Shown: positions 1 through 11,562 of the stretch, piece after piece | How positions within the stretch are numbered: the first letter of the stretch is position 1 | Layout of the letters: every line of letters begins with the position of its first letter | Assembly: GCF_000002235.5 (NCBI RefSeq) | Contig: NW_022145599.1 | Coordinates: forward strand, 27,107,856 to 27,171,855 | Length of the DNA stretch: 64,000 nucleotides | Reading direction: 5' to 3' | Origin: Strongylocentrotus purpuratus | Taxonomy: Eukaryota > Echinodermata > Echinoidea > Camarodonta > Strongylocentrotidae | Position numbers and translations under genes: made by a program | The notes under the pieces: generated by a model | Told to the model about the DNA's origin: nothing | The model's input: only the letters and a program-made list of their open reading frames with translations | Databases searched by the model: none

Positions 1-645
1 TATAACAATTCATTGATAATTGGTGACAGCAATCTGTCATAGAAATGAACACTTTAGCAGCTACATGTATCAATATTTGAGTTGTATTTACACTTTTGTG
101 ATAACCCATTTTGTCTTATCAGATTATTAGCATTTAGTGTTCTTATTTATAATACCACATAACTGCCAAACCTTCCTATTTGGGAAGAATGATTCCTATT
201 TTTGTTGGCCTTCAAACTAATGTTATGAACCCTGGATACCTCTCTCCTGAAAAACAAAAATTGTGATAAAAAGTATATACTGTAAAATGGACTGTATTTC
301 TAATTTTGTCTTGAAAGACTCTGACTTTGCTTTTCATAGGTTGGCAGGTATAATATGCATACATCTAAACTTTTCAGTGATTTCTTATCTAAAATGGAAT
401 TGTGCAGAATTGAATTTTAACTTTTATTTTTTCATTCCATGACTCTTAAACACTAGGTACATGTAGGGTCTTTCAGAAGAAGATAAACTGTGCAAATTAC
501 CCTGTAAGACGTTTGTTTCAAGCAGAAATATGCCCATCACCAAAGCCAATATGATTTCTTGTTAAACAGGATAATTACCCAAACTTAGGTACATGTACCT
601 TACAGATTTTTGATCAATGTACTCTTCTGTGATTTCCCTCTGTAG
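1..645 (+). other. intron of NAA60
   Basis: AT-rich sequence upstream of the acceptor TTTCCCTCTGTAG that ends at 645. No open frame with family resemblance and no repeat with clear ends was seen. Confidence 0.6.
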
Positions 646-2135
646 CCTCTGCACTCCTGGATAACTTCCTGACATCGTTGACCGCGGGACTCCGGCCCAT
701 TGCCAAAGCCGTCTACCTCCACGTCCTGGCCACCAATACAGGAGCCATCAGGTTCTACGAGAAGCACAAGTTCCAGCGTCATGAGTTCCTTCCTTACTAC
801 TACTCCATCCATGGCCAAGCGAAGGATGGACTCTCCTACGTGCTCTACATCAATGGCGGGCAACCTCCTTGGACGCTCATATATCCTTTACTCATCAGTC
901 AGTCAGTTATGAGATTGTTTTTCCTGGGATGCATTAAAAAAATAAAGAAAAAGGAAATTTATAATTTATTCCTCCAGTGTATAGCTTTTATACTTTCATC
1001 ACAAAAGCTTACCAGTACTAATTGGCCAGGAATCTTAGTTCAGTGGGGAACTAGTATGCACTGGAAGTGAGTTGTACAAAAGGGCTTCAGAAAACTACTC
1101 GGTCTAGACATTTGGTGACATAATGAGATAGCCAGGAAAAGTTTTGAAAGGCATGGGAATAGGACCACTGCAAGGCAGGGCCAGATCTTGTGTGGTCTTA
1201 CATTCTTTTAAAAACAGGTACAGATTGCTTACCCTTTACAAATATAAATAGTACCGAGGAAAAATAATATTGTATTGGCAACAAGTAGACTCACATGTAT
1301 TGATTTTTTTAAAGTTTGTGAATTCAATATAAAGGGATGGCTGCTGTCATCCAAAATTATTTTAATATCTTCTCGATAGCTTTTAGATATAAGGAGAGAG
1401 AAGCTCTCAATAATTTGAATATTACATGAAAGCTTCTGAAAACATTCTATTACCTTTTCCTTGACGGTCCAGCTTACAGATTATATGAAGCATGTCAGTT
1501 CTTACATCTCACGCATCCAACCGTGCAATCTGCCCCACGCCATGGCCCGTCACACGCGCAACTTCTTCTCCGCCCGACGCAGCTGGGTCCACATGCCCCA
1601 CCTGCCTAACATGCCTAGCATGCCCAACATGCCCAACATCAACATGCCCAATATCACTATGCCAAACATTCTCTCCCGCATGAGAGGTCAAGGGTCATCG
1701 TCGACGGGTCCGTCAGGGTCATCGTCGGCCGGTCCGTCAGGGTCATCGTCGTCATCATCAGGGGTAGGAGACTGCTCAGACTCATCATTGTCCACTTCGT
1801 CCGTGGAAGCGGTGGCAGCAGTCGAAGAGGGAGCGGGGGCTTCGTCGTCTGGCGATGCTGCCTCATCTCCGGTTCCAGAGGTGGTCACTATTCCCATGCC
1901 GACTAGCGAGGGCGCCGAGCCCTCAAGCTCGAGTCGACGCAGCTGGTTGCCCAACAAGCTGCCCAACCGGTTGCCCAACCTGAACCGATCGATGCCTAGT
2001 ATGCCTAGTATGCCCAGTATGCCGAGTGGTATGAGCTTGCTGACCAGGTTTGGTGGACAGTGCTACGACAGTGGAGAACAAAACGAGCCTGACGAACCAC
2101 CAGAAGAGTACACCAATGCTGATCATAAGCTATAA
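646..2135 (+). CDS. NAA60: N-alpha-acetyltransferase 60 (NAA60/HAT4), last two exons
   Basis: This is the 3' part of a GNAT-fold acetyltransferase that, in the known family, acetylates N-termini of transmembrane proteins at the Golgi. Exon 646-897 (acceptor ends at 645, donor GTCAGT at 898) encodes the end of the GNAT domain. It contains YLHVLATN, FYEKHKF, LPYYYSIHG and YVLYINGGQPPWT, all close to vertebrate NAA60; the His of YLHV should be the family's catalytic His. The last exon, 1480-2135, starts YMKHVSSYISRIQPCNLPHA, matching the membrane-binding helix of the family, and ends at TAA 2133-2135. The phases join (exon 1 ends in phase 1). After about residue 40 of this exon the protein is unlike the vertebrate form: MPN/MPS repeats, a Ser/Gly-rich tract, then LPN and MPS repeats. 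The upstream exons lie left of the window. The donor is the least certain point, because no GT lies closer to PPWT. Confidence 0.9.
1691..1762 (+). repeat. 24-bp coding minisatellite in NAA60 tail
   Basis: Three units starting AGGGTCATCGTCG at 1691, 1715 and 1739 encode the Ser/Gly/Pro tract (SSSTGPSG, SSSAGPSG, then a Ser run). The length keeps the frame, so copy-number change would alter tail length without a frameshift. Confidence 0.8.
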
Positions 2136-3078
2136 TCGTGGTCCTTTTTAACTACAAACGCCATCAAAATCAGGCAAACTATTATACAGCGGTGATGTTC
2201 CTCACAACTGGAATGTATGTGCTGTTGTGAGAAGATTGGTGGGAGTTGTTTTGTTGTACATGGAATATATCAGTGCTACTACCAACTGTGTTGAAACTGT
2301 TACATTGTCTTGGTGTAACATGTCATATGAAGGGAAGGATTAGAGAAAGTCTTCTTCTGTCACTACTCGGAGGTCAAAGGTCAATGATAGAGAAAAGAAT
2401 ATGCATAATATACATGTATATATATATAATATATATATAAAAAAGGAGTGCAAAAGGTGGTTATTCTTATTTAGAAGAAGGCAGCAACTTATCTGCTCAC
2501 TTGTGTGAATACATGACGAGATGTGCACCCTGCATTTGAAGATGGAGACCAGTACAATGTACAATGAAGGAATGCAAAATTTTTGTCTCTGCCTGGCCAC
2601 ATTGAACATGTTATGCCTTCTGTGTCGTGTGACCAAGACTCCTATTCATCAGTGAGACGACTGCGATGAGTAGAATTCACCTTTTTGTAATGTGTACAGT
2701 AGTTCATGTTGAATTCTATACTACCGTAACTATTTTATTCATTGTGTATTGATAAAACATTGACAACTCTGCATTATTTCATTCTTAGTCCCATATACTA
2801 AAAAATCAGTCGGCCTTTAAATGCCAGGTTGTATCTGCTGACTTGATGTGCTTTTCTGCTCTATTCATGAATGATGTTATTACATTTGCAGTAAAATCTA
2901 ATGAACAGTAAATAATCAACGTATTAAGAATTTTGTTTGCAACTTACCGTATGAGTTTTCTTTCTGTTTAAATATTAGATTCTTAATGAATCTGCCTCCT
3001 TTTTTTTCCCCCTCCTTTTTTTTCCCCCTAGTAATTTTTTTCATTCGATAATTGTGCAATTGGAGTCTCAATCTAGTC
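2136..3078 (+). other. probable 3' UTR of NAA60
   Basis: AT-rich sequence directly after the stop, with no competing open frame of interest. It contains the AT-rich words TGATAAAACATT near 2750 and AGTAAATAATC near 2907, but no canonical AATAAA that clearly marks the 3' end. The true end of the transcript cannot be set from sequence alone. Confidence 0.45.
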
Positions 3079-3086
3079 ATTTTTAG

Positions 3087-3600
3087 TAGGGCTGTGCACA
3101 ACAGTGTAATGAGGTACCCGAGTACACTCCCAGGCTCACAGGCGAATACTCGAGTATTCGGACACCATGTCTTTTTATAATTTTTTTTATTTTTTTTGAA
3201 TTTTTTTGAATTTTTTTGAATTTTTTGAATTTTTTTGAATTTTTTGAATTTTTTTAATTTTTTGATTTTTTTTCTTTTTTTTCTTTTTTTGCCACTACCA
3301 TACCACTCGGCAGTTTCTCAGGTCCCTCGCTGAAAACGCATGCAACTTTACTTTGAGTTGCAGTTGAAGGCGCCGATTTAATAAGAATAATAACAGTAAA
3401 CAATGCTGTTTTAAAAACCAAAGATGGCAGAATAATCCATTTTCCTCCAAGTCCAAACAGAAATCTGGACATTTGGTCCCAGTTTCTGAAAGGTGAGTTT
3501 GACAGTTTTTTGCGGCCGAATATTCGGGTACGAGAAATCGTACCCGAGTAGTTGTCAACCGTGCGGGTACTCGAGCATTCGACTACCCGTCGCAGCCTTA
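3087..3600. mobile_element. non-autonomous hAT MITE with 8-bp TSD
   Basis: A 514-bp element flanked by the perfect 8-bp direct repeat ATTTTTAG (3079-3086 and 3601-3608). The ends are imperfect inverted repeats, TAGGGCTGTGCAC at the left and TAAGGCTGCGACG read inward from the right. Sub-terminal palindromes are built on GTACCCGAGTA and GAATACTCGAGTATTCG. The middle left holds tandem GAATTTTTTT units (3180-3270). There is no transposase frame. An 8-bp TSD with TAGGG ends is the hallmark of the hAT superfamily. Confidence 0.85.
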
Positions 3601-3608
3601 ATTTTTAG

Positions 3609-5112
3609 TAATAAAAAACTATCTCAACGTAGATTTAAACAGACATGTGGGACAAGTATCAAGTAGATAGGTTGAGAGAACTTTGTTTTCTAGATCTGTT
3701 TTACTTTAATATACATGTAAGAGGCAAATCCCTTATTGTAGAGAGATTTGGTTTTTAATGATATTCTGTAAGTGTGTGTGCGCAACTTTTTCACGAGACT
3801 GGGTAAATTTGTTTTCTGCCATTGCTTGACAGGTTGCTTAATTGCATTGAAACATTTGATTTATCACAGGAAGGGAGGAAACTACATGTACTAATACCTA
3901 ATATATATTTTTTTCAGATTTCTCAAGGGCCTTGATTTTTAATTTCTTAGCATCAGTGATGCCTGAGGGCTCTCCTATTTTGACTAGAGTTTTTGCCCGT
4001 CCATGAGGAATAATCCTTGTCATGACTTTGGAGAATGCTCTTCAATTTTCAGTGGAAATGAATTACAGGGAAGCTAGGCCATTGAGGAACATGTTTATAC
4101 AGAAAGAAGAAATACCAATTTGCATCTGAAGGAAACAGGGTCGAACATGTTAAAAAAGAAACATGAATATACAGCCCTGGATGTAATTTAACATCTGTCA
4201 GCATGTATCATCCAAGCAAGTCATTAAATTAATCCAAATTCACAAAGAGGCATGACTACGTTGTAAATGCAGTACATGTTATTGCCAAAGAACCACTCAT
4301 GAAAGCTTATGAAATTGCGAACATTCTAGAGGACAGGCCCTACCTTTTCTTTTTCTTTACCTTTTTTTTTGCACAATAATATGTCATCATATGAATGGCA
4401 GTATATAAAAATATGGTTTCCCAACATTTATACATGAAGTACAGTAGTAGGATGTTAGACAGAAAAGCAAAGGAACAACTCATTGATTATTGTCAGATGA
4501 AAGCCAAAAGATCATTTTATTCTAATGTTTTTCTTTTTTTACCTAGAGTTAGCACCCTGTTAGCTCAGCTATCCAGACTAAATGTATTTTAATTCAAACT
4601 AAGAAATCATCTGTTTGGAGCCAGAAGGATGTTGACTCGTATACTTTAACACAGAGTTAATAATGCCCTTCTGGCTCTGAACAGACAACAAAAAAGAAGC
4701 TTCCTTACTCAGTGGGAGCCATCGTGCCTGTCAAAGTTATGAAAATAAGAATATACCCCTTTACAAGTTAAACCAATGTAGCTGTAGGATTGACGTTCCT
4801 GGCATGCCAAATTCATGTATGACACGAACTCTGCTACTACAGTGATGTATTTGCACACAACTTTGTGTGTATTTATGATCGAGGATGATAACAACTGTAA
4901 ATAGAATTTGCATATAAAGGATTTTAATACTATTGCTTCATTCTAAAGGGAATGAAATAGTGGAGTAACAGTAATTTCAAGTATATGATAAATGAAGTGA
5001 TAAATGTACCGTACTAGACATGAAGAGTAAATTGAAGTGACAGAAAATTAATTCAGGTCTGCATTTTTGCGTTGAGGTTTTTCGATGTTGTTGACTCAGT
5101 GTGATTCCTACT
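3609..5112. other. intergenic, nothing recognised
   Basis: AT-rich sequence between the NAA60 region and a small MITE. It may include further NAA60 3' UTR. No gene, RNA gene or bounded repeat was seen. Confidence 0.4.
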
Positions 5113-5265
5113 CCAGGGACCCGTTTCACAAAGCCTTTTTTCAATGAAAAATGACAAAAATCAGTGAGAAATTTGCTGATAACCAATCAGAAGCAAGGAT
5201 TTCAGTAGCTTATAGCAAAAACTGTTATTTGTCACTGATGACAAGTTTTGTGAAATGGGGCCCAG
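5113..5265. mobile_element. short MITE with CCCGTTTCACAAA ends
   Basis: About 153 bp with inverted ends: CCAGGGACCCGTTTCACAAA at the left, and CCTGGGCCCCATTTCACAAA read inward from the right. The inside is AT-rich and non-coding. Relatives with similar ends lie at 14208-14372 and 18213-18350. Confidence 0.7.
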
Positions 5266-6278
5266 GTCATATTAAAGAAGAATGATGAAGGAATGCTGAT
5301 AGAGTTAAGTCTGAAAACATTTTGGTGTGCTTTGAAAATTACAGTATTACCCTGGTAGGCTGGCTTGAGAGTTGATATATAAAACGCTTAAAACATGCAA
5401 GGAATTCTCTACGCGTAGCCATTTACTACTAACGCTGACTTTAGATAAAAGTTAAAACAATTTTTCATTTGCCAAGCGCAGGGTCGATCCCCCTTTTTTC
5501 CTTTCCTCCCTTATTTCCTTCCCCCCAAAATATGGAAAAAAAGCTAAGAAATATTCACATAAATGTTCAGTTAACGCATTCAAAAATGCCTCAGAATGTA
5601 CCATAGAGCATCTTAAGGTTCAACATTTTCGGCCTTGCAATTTCGTATATTTCATGCCCCCTCCCCCTGCCCTCTTTTGGAAAATCCTAGATCCCCCCCC
5701 CCCCTGAAGCTGAAATACAAAAGACAAACAATGCAAATGCAAATTTATGTTACAAAATTGTAGAGTTTGAAAATGTCAATAAGAAAGGGTTTATTTGAGA
5801 AGACAATGAACATTTATAGAGAGGAAAATAAAATGTTGAGAAGCATTTCCCACAGAACATTTCCAGGATATTTTAGTGTAAATATTAGATATTTTCACCA
5901 TAACAAGTTTTTGATGCGCTAGGATAGGGAGGTGAATTTTTTAGTTTGCCAACTTCTTTGTATTATTGATATTTTGTTGGTGTTGTTGTTAGTTCATAAC
6001 TTTTCATTTCATAGGTGCTTGCACTTTCTAAAGTGACACATTTTAGTAGTATTTTAAGTTGATATCGATATCGATATTATATAATTTTTTGATTGTCCAT
6101 TCTTATCATCTTTATTTGATTTACACTGTAGTAGTGTACATAAGTGTACCGGATAAAACAGATAACATTTCTTTTTTAAATTATTGTTAGCACTCATGTC
6201 ATACCTAGGCTTTAGCATGGCTGTCATTAAATGGCGCTCTAGCATTTCAAGAAATTAATTCCTGCCATGTACTCTTTT

Positions 6279-6370
6279 ACCTCACCTGGGTCGAGACTCG
6301 AGAGTGGCAAATGAAGATTAATGTCTTGGCAAAGGACATTAGTGCTTTGGCAAAGAGATTCAAACCCCTT
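6279..6370 (-). mobile_element. SINE fragment, tRNA-derived
   Basis: Read on the minus strand this begins with a box-B-like GGTTTGAATCTC. It continues with blocks matching the SINE at 16191: GCACTAATGTCC, GGCAAGACATT-like, TTTGCCACTCTC and GACCCAGGTG. It is a truncated copy in the opposite orientation. Confidence 0.65.
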
Positions 6371-7099
6371 TGGATGCAGAAGATTCTGTGTCAAAATGTT
6401 GATTATTCCTTGTGATTTTGACGGTCGTTAGCTGTAGTGATTACAGCAAATATGCTATTTCTAAATATCGTGCATCAACAAGTAGCCGGAAATTGGGATT
6501 GCCAATTTGAATAAACTATTGTTTATAAAAAATTAAAAAAACATTGCATATTCAATGTACAGTGTCCTTGGGTCTGGATGCCATTGGAGAGCCAGTGTAA
6601 TTATTTTTTTTTAATGAAGGAGGAAAAAATGCTGGTCCCCTGAATGATATTTTCAGAAAAAAATTGTTATAAACTGGAGAGGATGTAAAATGTATATAAT
6701 GTTTTGCTAATAAGTATGAATTGAAATATTAGTGCTTCTTGATTGTATTTTCAACTTTTTATAATGTCATTTGAAGTATATTACAGTAGAACTTCCAAAG
6801 ATTGAAGTATATTTGTCTATGAATAGGATATGAGAATATTAACAGTAGGTGAATAAAGTGATGAACTGATTTTGTAAATGAGATAAATATATATATATTG
6901 TAAAAGTAAGAATGTGCTTTTGTAAGAAGCACAGATTGTTATAGATTTTGTCCATGTATTGGGACCATTTGATGTTTAATAGTCATGAATCTTAGATTAT
7001 TCCTTCACTATCTCTAGACTGGAGAAATTGTTTGAATAATCATTTCTTTTCATGCACTATCTTAGTGTATTTTTTTTTGCACAACACACAACCTCAGTC

Positions 7100-7110
7100 C
7101 CCCTCCCCTC

Positions 7111-7149
<39 letters not shown>

Positions 7150-7339
7150 TTAACTCTTCTCTCTCTCTCTCTCTCTCTCTTTTACTATTTCTCTCTCTCT
7201 CAATTTGATGTGTTTTCTTTTACTCTCTCTCTCTCTCTCCTGTGTCTCTTGCTCTTGCTCATTTTATTCTGCCGAATCTCTTCCTTTCCACTATTTTCTT
7301 CTCTTTTCTACCTTCTGCAATCCACTGTCCTCCTACTCC

Positions 7340-7377
<38 letters not shown>
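7100..7377. repeat. (CT)n microsatellite cluster
   Basis: Several long CT runs separated by short T-rich stretches. Open frames crossing it encode only Ser/Leu repeats and are not genes. Confidence 0.9.
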
Positions 7378-7379
<2 letters not shown>

Positions 7380-7895
7380 TTGTCTCGTCATATTGATACC
7401 GAGGCAATGTGGTATATTTTTGTTGATGTTATTTTTGCTCGGTCATTAGAGAAAAGTGACATTGCTTTTTAAACAGGGTGCGCTATTGCAAAGCTACAAT
7501 CTGTCCTCTTTAGTCTACAGTACCGGAAGTGCATAATATCATTTGAACAAGTTGAAATGTATGTCGGCAATCTGAGATATATTAGAAATAGTTCAATATT
7601 AATATCTATATTTTTGGTTAGCACAGTTTAATTAGCAACCAGATTGATGGTCAGTTCAGAAAGTTTACAATTATTATTTTTATCTCAGTATTATTTTGCT
7701 GTTATAGTCTGCAAGAAGTTTATCACTGGGATAATGGAAAATGTGTAAATCCGTCACATTACAAACTGTATTTGTGAATTCAGGTTCAATTTCCATAAGA
7801 ATTTAGCTGGCGTGTGATTTTCTGTGTTTTTCAGCAGAGGTGTTTCTATTCATATTTTTCTCTATATGCATTATATGAAATAAGTTGAGAAAAGC

Positions 7896-8008
7896 TTGGC
7901 AAGCTGAAATGCAGAAGGATGTTCATCTATTTCGAGAGGACTTGAGATCTCTTGGCTCTCATGCCAAGACATCCATCTCTAATCACACTTATTATGCCCG
8001 ACAGCAGG
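7896..8008 (+). other. possible isolated exon or gene relic, unidentified
   Basis: One frame reads K-A-W-Q-A-E-M-Q-K-D-V-H-L-F-R-E-D-L-R-S, then LGSHAKTSISNHTYYARQQ, and runs straight into a consensus donor GTATGT at 8009. Composition is less AT-biased than the flanks. No family was recognised, no strong acceptor lies upstream, and no partner exon was found, so this may be a relic of a mobile-element protein or chance. Confidence 0.22.
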
Positions 8009-9806
8009 TATGTAGGGGCGGGTTTGTTTAATTTCTATATTAAAAATTATCTGAAAATGTCATTCCATAATACTTGGAATTGACTAAATAAGCATTGAGA
8101 TAGCCAGTGGCATAATGAAAAGCTTGTCACACATCACCAATAATGATAACTGTGAGAATAACATCAGTCTATGTAGAAAAGGTATTGTGTATCAGTGTAT
8201 ACTGATATATGCCTATGAACTTTCATCTATTTTGTTAGATTCAATACCTTTCCTACGTAGACCAATTTTATGATCAAAATGGTTGTCACTGATATTGAAC
8301 CGGCATTCCATATGGCTTCTCTGAATTCATAATCATTCACTGTGACTTTGTTTTCATTTGACTTAGCATAAAATATTTTGTATTATCTGCCAAGTAATGA
8401 AGGCATCCTTCTACAAGGAGTTCAGTATACACTGCGTGGAAGGGAACTTTTCTCTCTCTCTCTCTCTCTCTACTTCACAATGCTGTTTTGTAATGACGTA
8501 CATGTGTCCTCGGAGACAGAATTATGTACATGTATGTGTCTGTTTTTTAGAATTTACACGGTATACAGTGTATAATGAAATAATCATACGTAAAGAGATG
8601 TATAGGAAATGTATAATATATAGAAGGTATCAGGTTTAACTATGCACTGTAGACTATCATCATTCGTAATGCCACAATATGCATGTAAAAATGTACAGAC
8701 TGTACCTCCCCTTTAGGGATAGATAGGGTTGTAAATTTGACAATCACTCAAGAGAAAAGTCCTTTTCACATGTTTGACAGCTTCAGGTGTTAAATATAAG
8801 AATCATACAAATATTGGACTACATGTAGATATTTCAATTTCTTACTCCTTTAAATGGTTCCTGAATTTCATAACCCGTTTTATAATGGACAACTTATAAA
8901 CAATAGTATGTTTGCTTGTTTATTCCTTTGGCTATTCATATTTTAATTGTGATAAATATTAGCCGACTGTGATGATTGGTCTGGTATTAGTATGCACTGT
9001 ATTATGAAGAGCCCATTAGAAGGACATTCAAATGTTCTTATTATTGTTATTATAACTGCATCCTCTTGGTATTGATAAGAAACCTAAAATAGACATCTGA
9101 AGAGTATGGTAATTTTTATTGATAACTTTTTTCCAACACAAATGTATTCAACCTTGTGCACACTTATACAACTCCATTAAAGTTCATTTTTTCTTGTGTT
9201 TTCCTTGTTTATATATTATGCTGTAGTCATGCAATTTTTGAATGTTTGTTTTTATCATTTATCAACATTTTCTTTTGTAATCTATCATTTATTTACCATT
9301 ACATATTAGAATACTTATAGTGAAATATTTTCTTTTTATGTAGTTTGCTAATGTGAATTTTCTCCTTAACATCTCAGCTTTCTGCTTTGTCTCATCCTAT
9401 TTTTTCGCATCTATCTGATTATTGCTATATTAAATTAAACTAGCCATTATATACTCACTTTCAGTGTTATTATATATATACCCTCTTGGAATATAACAAT
9501 TATCGTTTATATGTTTGTCAGATATAGGAATTGGAATTATAAGGCTTTTAGGCTTAATTTGTGTTCTATTCATAGCAATAAAGCACATGTCAATGATAGG
9601 AAAGAAGCAGGAAGAAAAAAATATTATCTGTAATAATTATAGATAGACTTGAGACCTCCTTTTTATGTTTGTATGAATTGTCATATGGAATATATCCATT
9701 GGTTATTTACTCCAAAGCAAGTGTGCTATTTAATGAGTGTATTTTGAATAGGTTTTAGTTACTTTTAACAGAATTGTACTTCCATCAGTTTGTGATGTAA
9801 TAACTA

Positions 9807-10120
9807 CAGTCAAACCTGTCTATTATGGCCACGTAGGAAGAAAATATTGAACAAAGTCGGGGGCTACTTTTCAAGCTTGCTTGTATGAAAATAACATTCT
9901 TTAATTTGTTTTGCATTGACTCTATGCAAATTTTGGGAGGCTTTAAGACTTTCAGGGGCTCTTTTTTAGCATTTTGGCCACCCAAGGCAAACGCTTAAAT
10001 TGACCACTATAGACAGGTTCTTCAACACCTGTTTCCTCCTTGAGGGAGGCCACATGACTGACCACTACAGAAAGGTGGCCTTTATATACTGTAGAGGTGG
10101 CCACTAAGACGGGATTGACC
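9807..10120. mobile_element. dispersed inverted repeat, GGCCAC family
   Basis: The left end, AGTCAAACCTGTCTATTATGG, resembles the reverse complement of the right end, GGTCAATCCCGTCTTAGTGG. Both are followed by GCCAC blocks, and inner GACCACTATAGACAGGT units recur. A smaller relative lies at 11458-11562. Non-coding. Confidence 0.6.
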
Positions 10121-10547
10121 TTACATGATTATTAAATCTTTATTGAGGAAATTTCAATTGATGAATTTAGGAACAAAAATAGAGTAATGTAAAAGCCAGT
10201 TATTTTGCAAAGTACCCAGTGACTGTTGTTGATTAGTATGTTGTTTTAAAAGTTGCATCATAATTTTTGTGAAAATTACAATTTAGAATAAAAAACAACT
10301 ATTTCTAAGATTGCTACCACTACTCCTACTGTTTGTACAACTAATAATGCCACTATTTGTGCACTGCTGCTCTTGATTAGTGATATGTTTTACTACAGCT
10401 TCTATCCCTATTTCTATAACTTATAATTAGTGTTATTACTACTAATACTCCTGCTGCATTTGGTAATAAGCTATACTACTCCAGCTGCTATGGCTACCAT
10501 CACCACAACTACCCCAGCTTCTTTAGTCTCTTGTACTGATAGTCTTG

Positions 10548-10760
10548 TTATCCCTCCGCCCACCAAAGATTTTGGGTTCAAAGGTCAAAGGCCATAGAGG
10601 TCAATTTCTGAAATGACATGCTTTAGCCTGGCCATTGCGATTTATATCTCAAGAACCACAGGAGATGGGCTTTTTGTTTTCATTGTGTCATGTCACGAGT
10701 AAATCCATCCATTCCTATACTGAATTTAAGGCGGAGGCATATAAGAGACTTGGTCGCATT
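10548..10760. repeat. dispersed repeat with CCTCCGCC ends
   Basis: Starts ATCCCTCCGCCCACC and ends AAGGCGGAGGCATAT, so the ends are short inverted repeats. Inside is GGGTTCAAAGGTCAAAGGCC, close to a direct-repeat nuclear-receptor site. Non-coding; the family was not named. Confidence 0.4.
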
Positions 10761-11457
10761 CGTCTTGTTTAATTTACTGATATTTCATCCTTATTATTGC
10801 TAGTTTCCTGGGAATGTAAATTCCTACTTTATTTCTTTAAGTTGCAGTTCTGGAATTTTTGTTGTTGCTATGGAAAGAGTACATGTCTTCTGTTATGTAT
10901 TTGATATCGCCTGTGTCAGGTAGGCAAAAAGAAAACTAGATCACTGTAAACCTCTGGTCTCTCCTCCTGGTATAAGTGATTGGGGGTGTGCAGGTGGACC
11001 ACTACACTGGGGTGTACGGTATGCAGAATGAAGTAGGTTCTTAATGTGCAAAGATGGTGTCTGGCTAGAAACCGTAGACTACAACATTGTTTGAAGTATC
11101 ATGTACAATGTACATATCACAGAAATCGACTGGTTGTACACATCACAGAAATCAATTGGTTGTACACCGACTGCTTAATTGTTTCATTAGTCAAATCATA
11201 TTCCGGTAGCCAATTTAAGAGTCAAGGATCTAGTAATGTATAATGTACATATCATATGGGCTTTTTCTTTTTACTTGGTTTGTTGAATATGTTTCTGGAT
11301 TTGATTTATAATTATTCATTTATCAATTTATTTTGAAAAAAAAAATCTATGCTGTATCATTTTAATGGTGTTTAATGCAAAGTAAGTATTACAGTTGTGG
11401 CATTGAAGGTGCTTCTCAAAGAGGTTTACTTGTGGATTTTCACGGCAAGATTAAAGT

Positions 11458-11562
11458 ACAGTCGACCATCCTAACGTGGCCATCCAAGGGGAAAGAGACA
11501 AAGTGGCCACTATAGACAGGTGGCTTTTAGAGAGAGATGGCCACTATAAGACAGGTTCGACT
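11458..11562. mobile_element. short copy of the GGCCAC inverted-repeat family
   Basis: Bounded by ACAGTCGACC at the left and GGTTCGACT at the right, with GTGGCCACTATAGACAGGT inside. About 105 bp, related to 9807-10120. Confidence 0.6.

Noticed and set aside
1688-1978. Antisense Asp/Ser-rich frame over the NAA60 last exon
   Set aside because: Shadow of a repetitive coding tract.
7205-7472. Overlapping Ser/Leu-rich frames
   Set aside because: Products of the CT microsatellite.
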